From contig JAYSSR010000014.1 of the NCBI GenBank assembly GCA_043720395.1, positions 1 to 64,000 on the forward strand: 64,000 bases of DNA. The letters are read 5' to 3'. Numbering within the stretch: the stretch's first letter is position 1; every line of letters begins with the position of its first letter. The position numbers and the translations under genes are program-made. Origin of the DNA: JANOYY01 sp043720395. GTDB lineage: Bacteria; Actinomycetota; Acidimicrobiia; Acidimicrobiales; JANYDT01. Positions 63,798-64,000 of the stretch are shown here, piece after piece. The notes below the pieces were generated by a model, which did not search any database, had not been told where the DNA came from, and saw only the letters and a program-made list of their open reading frames with translations.

Positions 63798-64000
63798 ATG
63801 CCCTCCACGGAACATGAGCCGCTCACGCCCGACTTCTACGACTACCCGTGGACGCCACTGGCCGGCGTCGACCTCCACGACAATTTCGCGACCGTCGCGT
63901 GGGCCGACGGCACGACGCTGCCCTGCTACGCCCTTTGGCTCGCCGAGAACACGGCCGGCTTCGGCCTTGAGGTGTCGTCTCGTGAGTCGACGATCGACCC
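63798..64000 (+). CDS. TauD/GBBH-like dioxygenase, 5' part only
   Basis: The gene runs off the window after 67 codons. The visible part starts MPSTEHEPL and includes VAWADGTTLPCYALWLAENT, the GBBH N-terminal-like pattern found before TauD/TfdA Fe(II)/2-oxoglutarate dioxygenase domains. The catalytic domain is not in view, so the call is tentative. Confidence 0.5.
   Translation, partial: MPSTEHEPLTPDFYDYPWTPLAGVDLHDNFATVAWADGTTLPCYALWLAENTAGFGLEVSSRESTID

Overview
The window is high-GC DNA with dense genes, many GTG starts and many 4-base stop/start overlaps. It carries several luciferase-like oxidoreductases of the kind often F420-dependent, Tat-type signals, and a soil- or freshwater-type catabolic gene set. 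This fits an actinobacterium, plausibly Acidimicrobiia-like; that placement is inference, as no rRNA or other phylogenetic marker is present. No tRNA, rRNA, CRISPR array, prophage or transposase gene was found.

Layout. 0.6-12.6 kb: Rieske oxygenase, a tiny zinc-ribbon protein, SDR, intradiol dioxygenase, Uma2-type nuclease, HpcH/HpaI aldolase, three intact luciferase-like (LLM) oxidoreductases plus one LLM remnant, an AbrB/PIN toxin-antitoxin pair, and a translationally coupled BBE-type flavoenzyme and enolase-superfamily enzyme. 12.9-15.0 kb: a fusion of a MauE-type membrane domain with two thioredoxin domains, coupled to a Tat-exported protein with 16 cysteines; this is the most unusual locus. 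15.0-15.9 kb: apparently decayed DNA. 15.9-18.7 kb (minus): two-subunit hydroquinone dioxygenase and maleylacetate reductase. 18.8-20.2 kb: CoxE-like VWA protein. 20.4-27.6 kb (minus): compact seven-gene run of HsaA-like monooxygenase, complete branched-chain-type ABC importer and extradiol (VOC) dioxygenase. 27.6-30.8 kb: two membrane glycosyltransferases of less GC-biased composition. 31.0-32.6 kb: 3-oxoadipate CoA-transferase pair. 32.7-39.7 kb: methyltransferase, LLM oxidoreductase, TPP enzyme with MetE-like protein, amidase. 39.7-49.0 kb: cyclase/ATPase regulator, small conserved protein, class III CoA-transferase, nuclease-fold protein, NhaA, serine hydrolase, membrane protein. 49.1-64 kb: LysR regulator and ClC channel, gnd-zwf, enoyl-CoA hydratase, SDR, D-aminoacylase-like amidohydrolase, YhdH-type reductase, pobA, Flp pilin, GH37 protein, aldo-keto reductase and a cut-off TauD/GBBH-like gene.

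How the genes fit. Several enzymes converge on the lower aromatic pathway. pobA makes protocatechuate. The hydroquinone dioxygenase and the intradiol dioxygenase cleave hydroquinone and hydroxyquinol/catechol type rings. Maleylacetate reductase gives 3-oxoadipate, which the CatI/CatJ-like transferase activates. A second module couples uptake (ABC importer) to hydroxylation and meta-cleavage of an unidentified aromatic. gnd-zwf supplies NADPH.

The intergenic DNA is unusual. At least six families of long, near-perfect inverted repeats (about 50-115 bp) recur across the window, mostly at gene ends or between convergent genes. They look like terminators, REP/MITE-like elements, or both.
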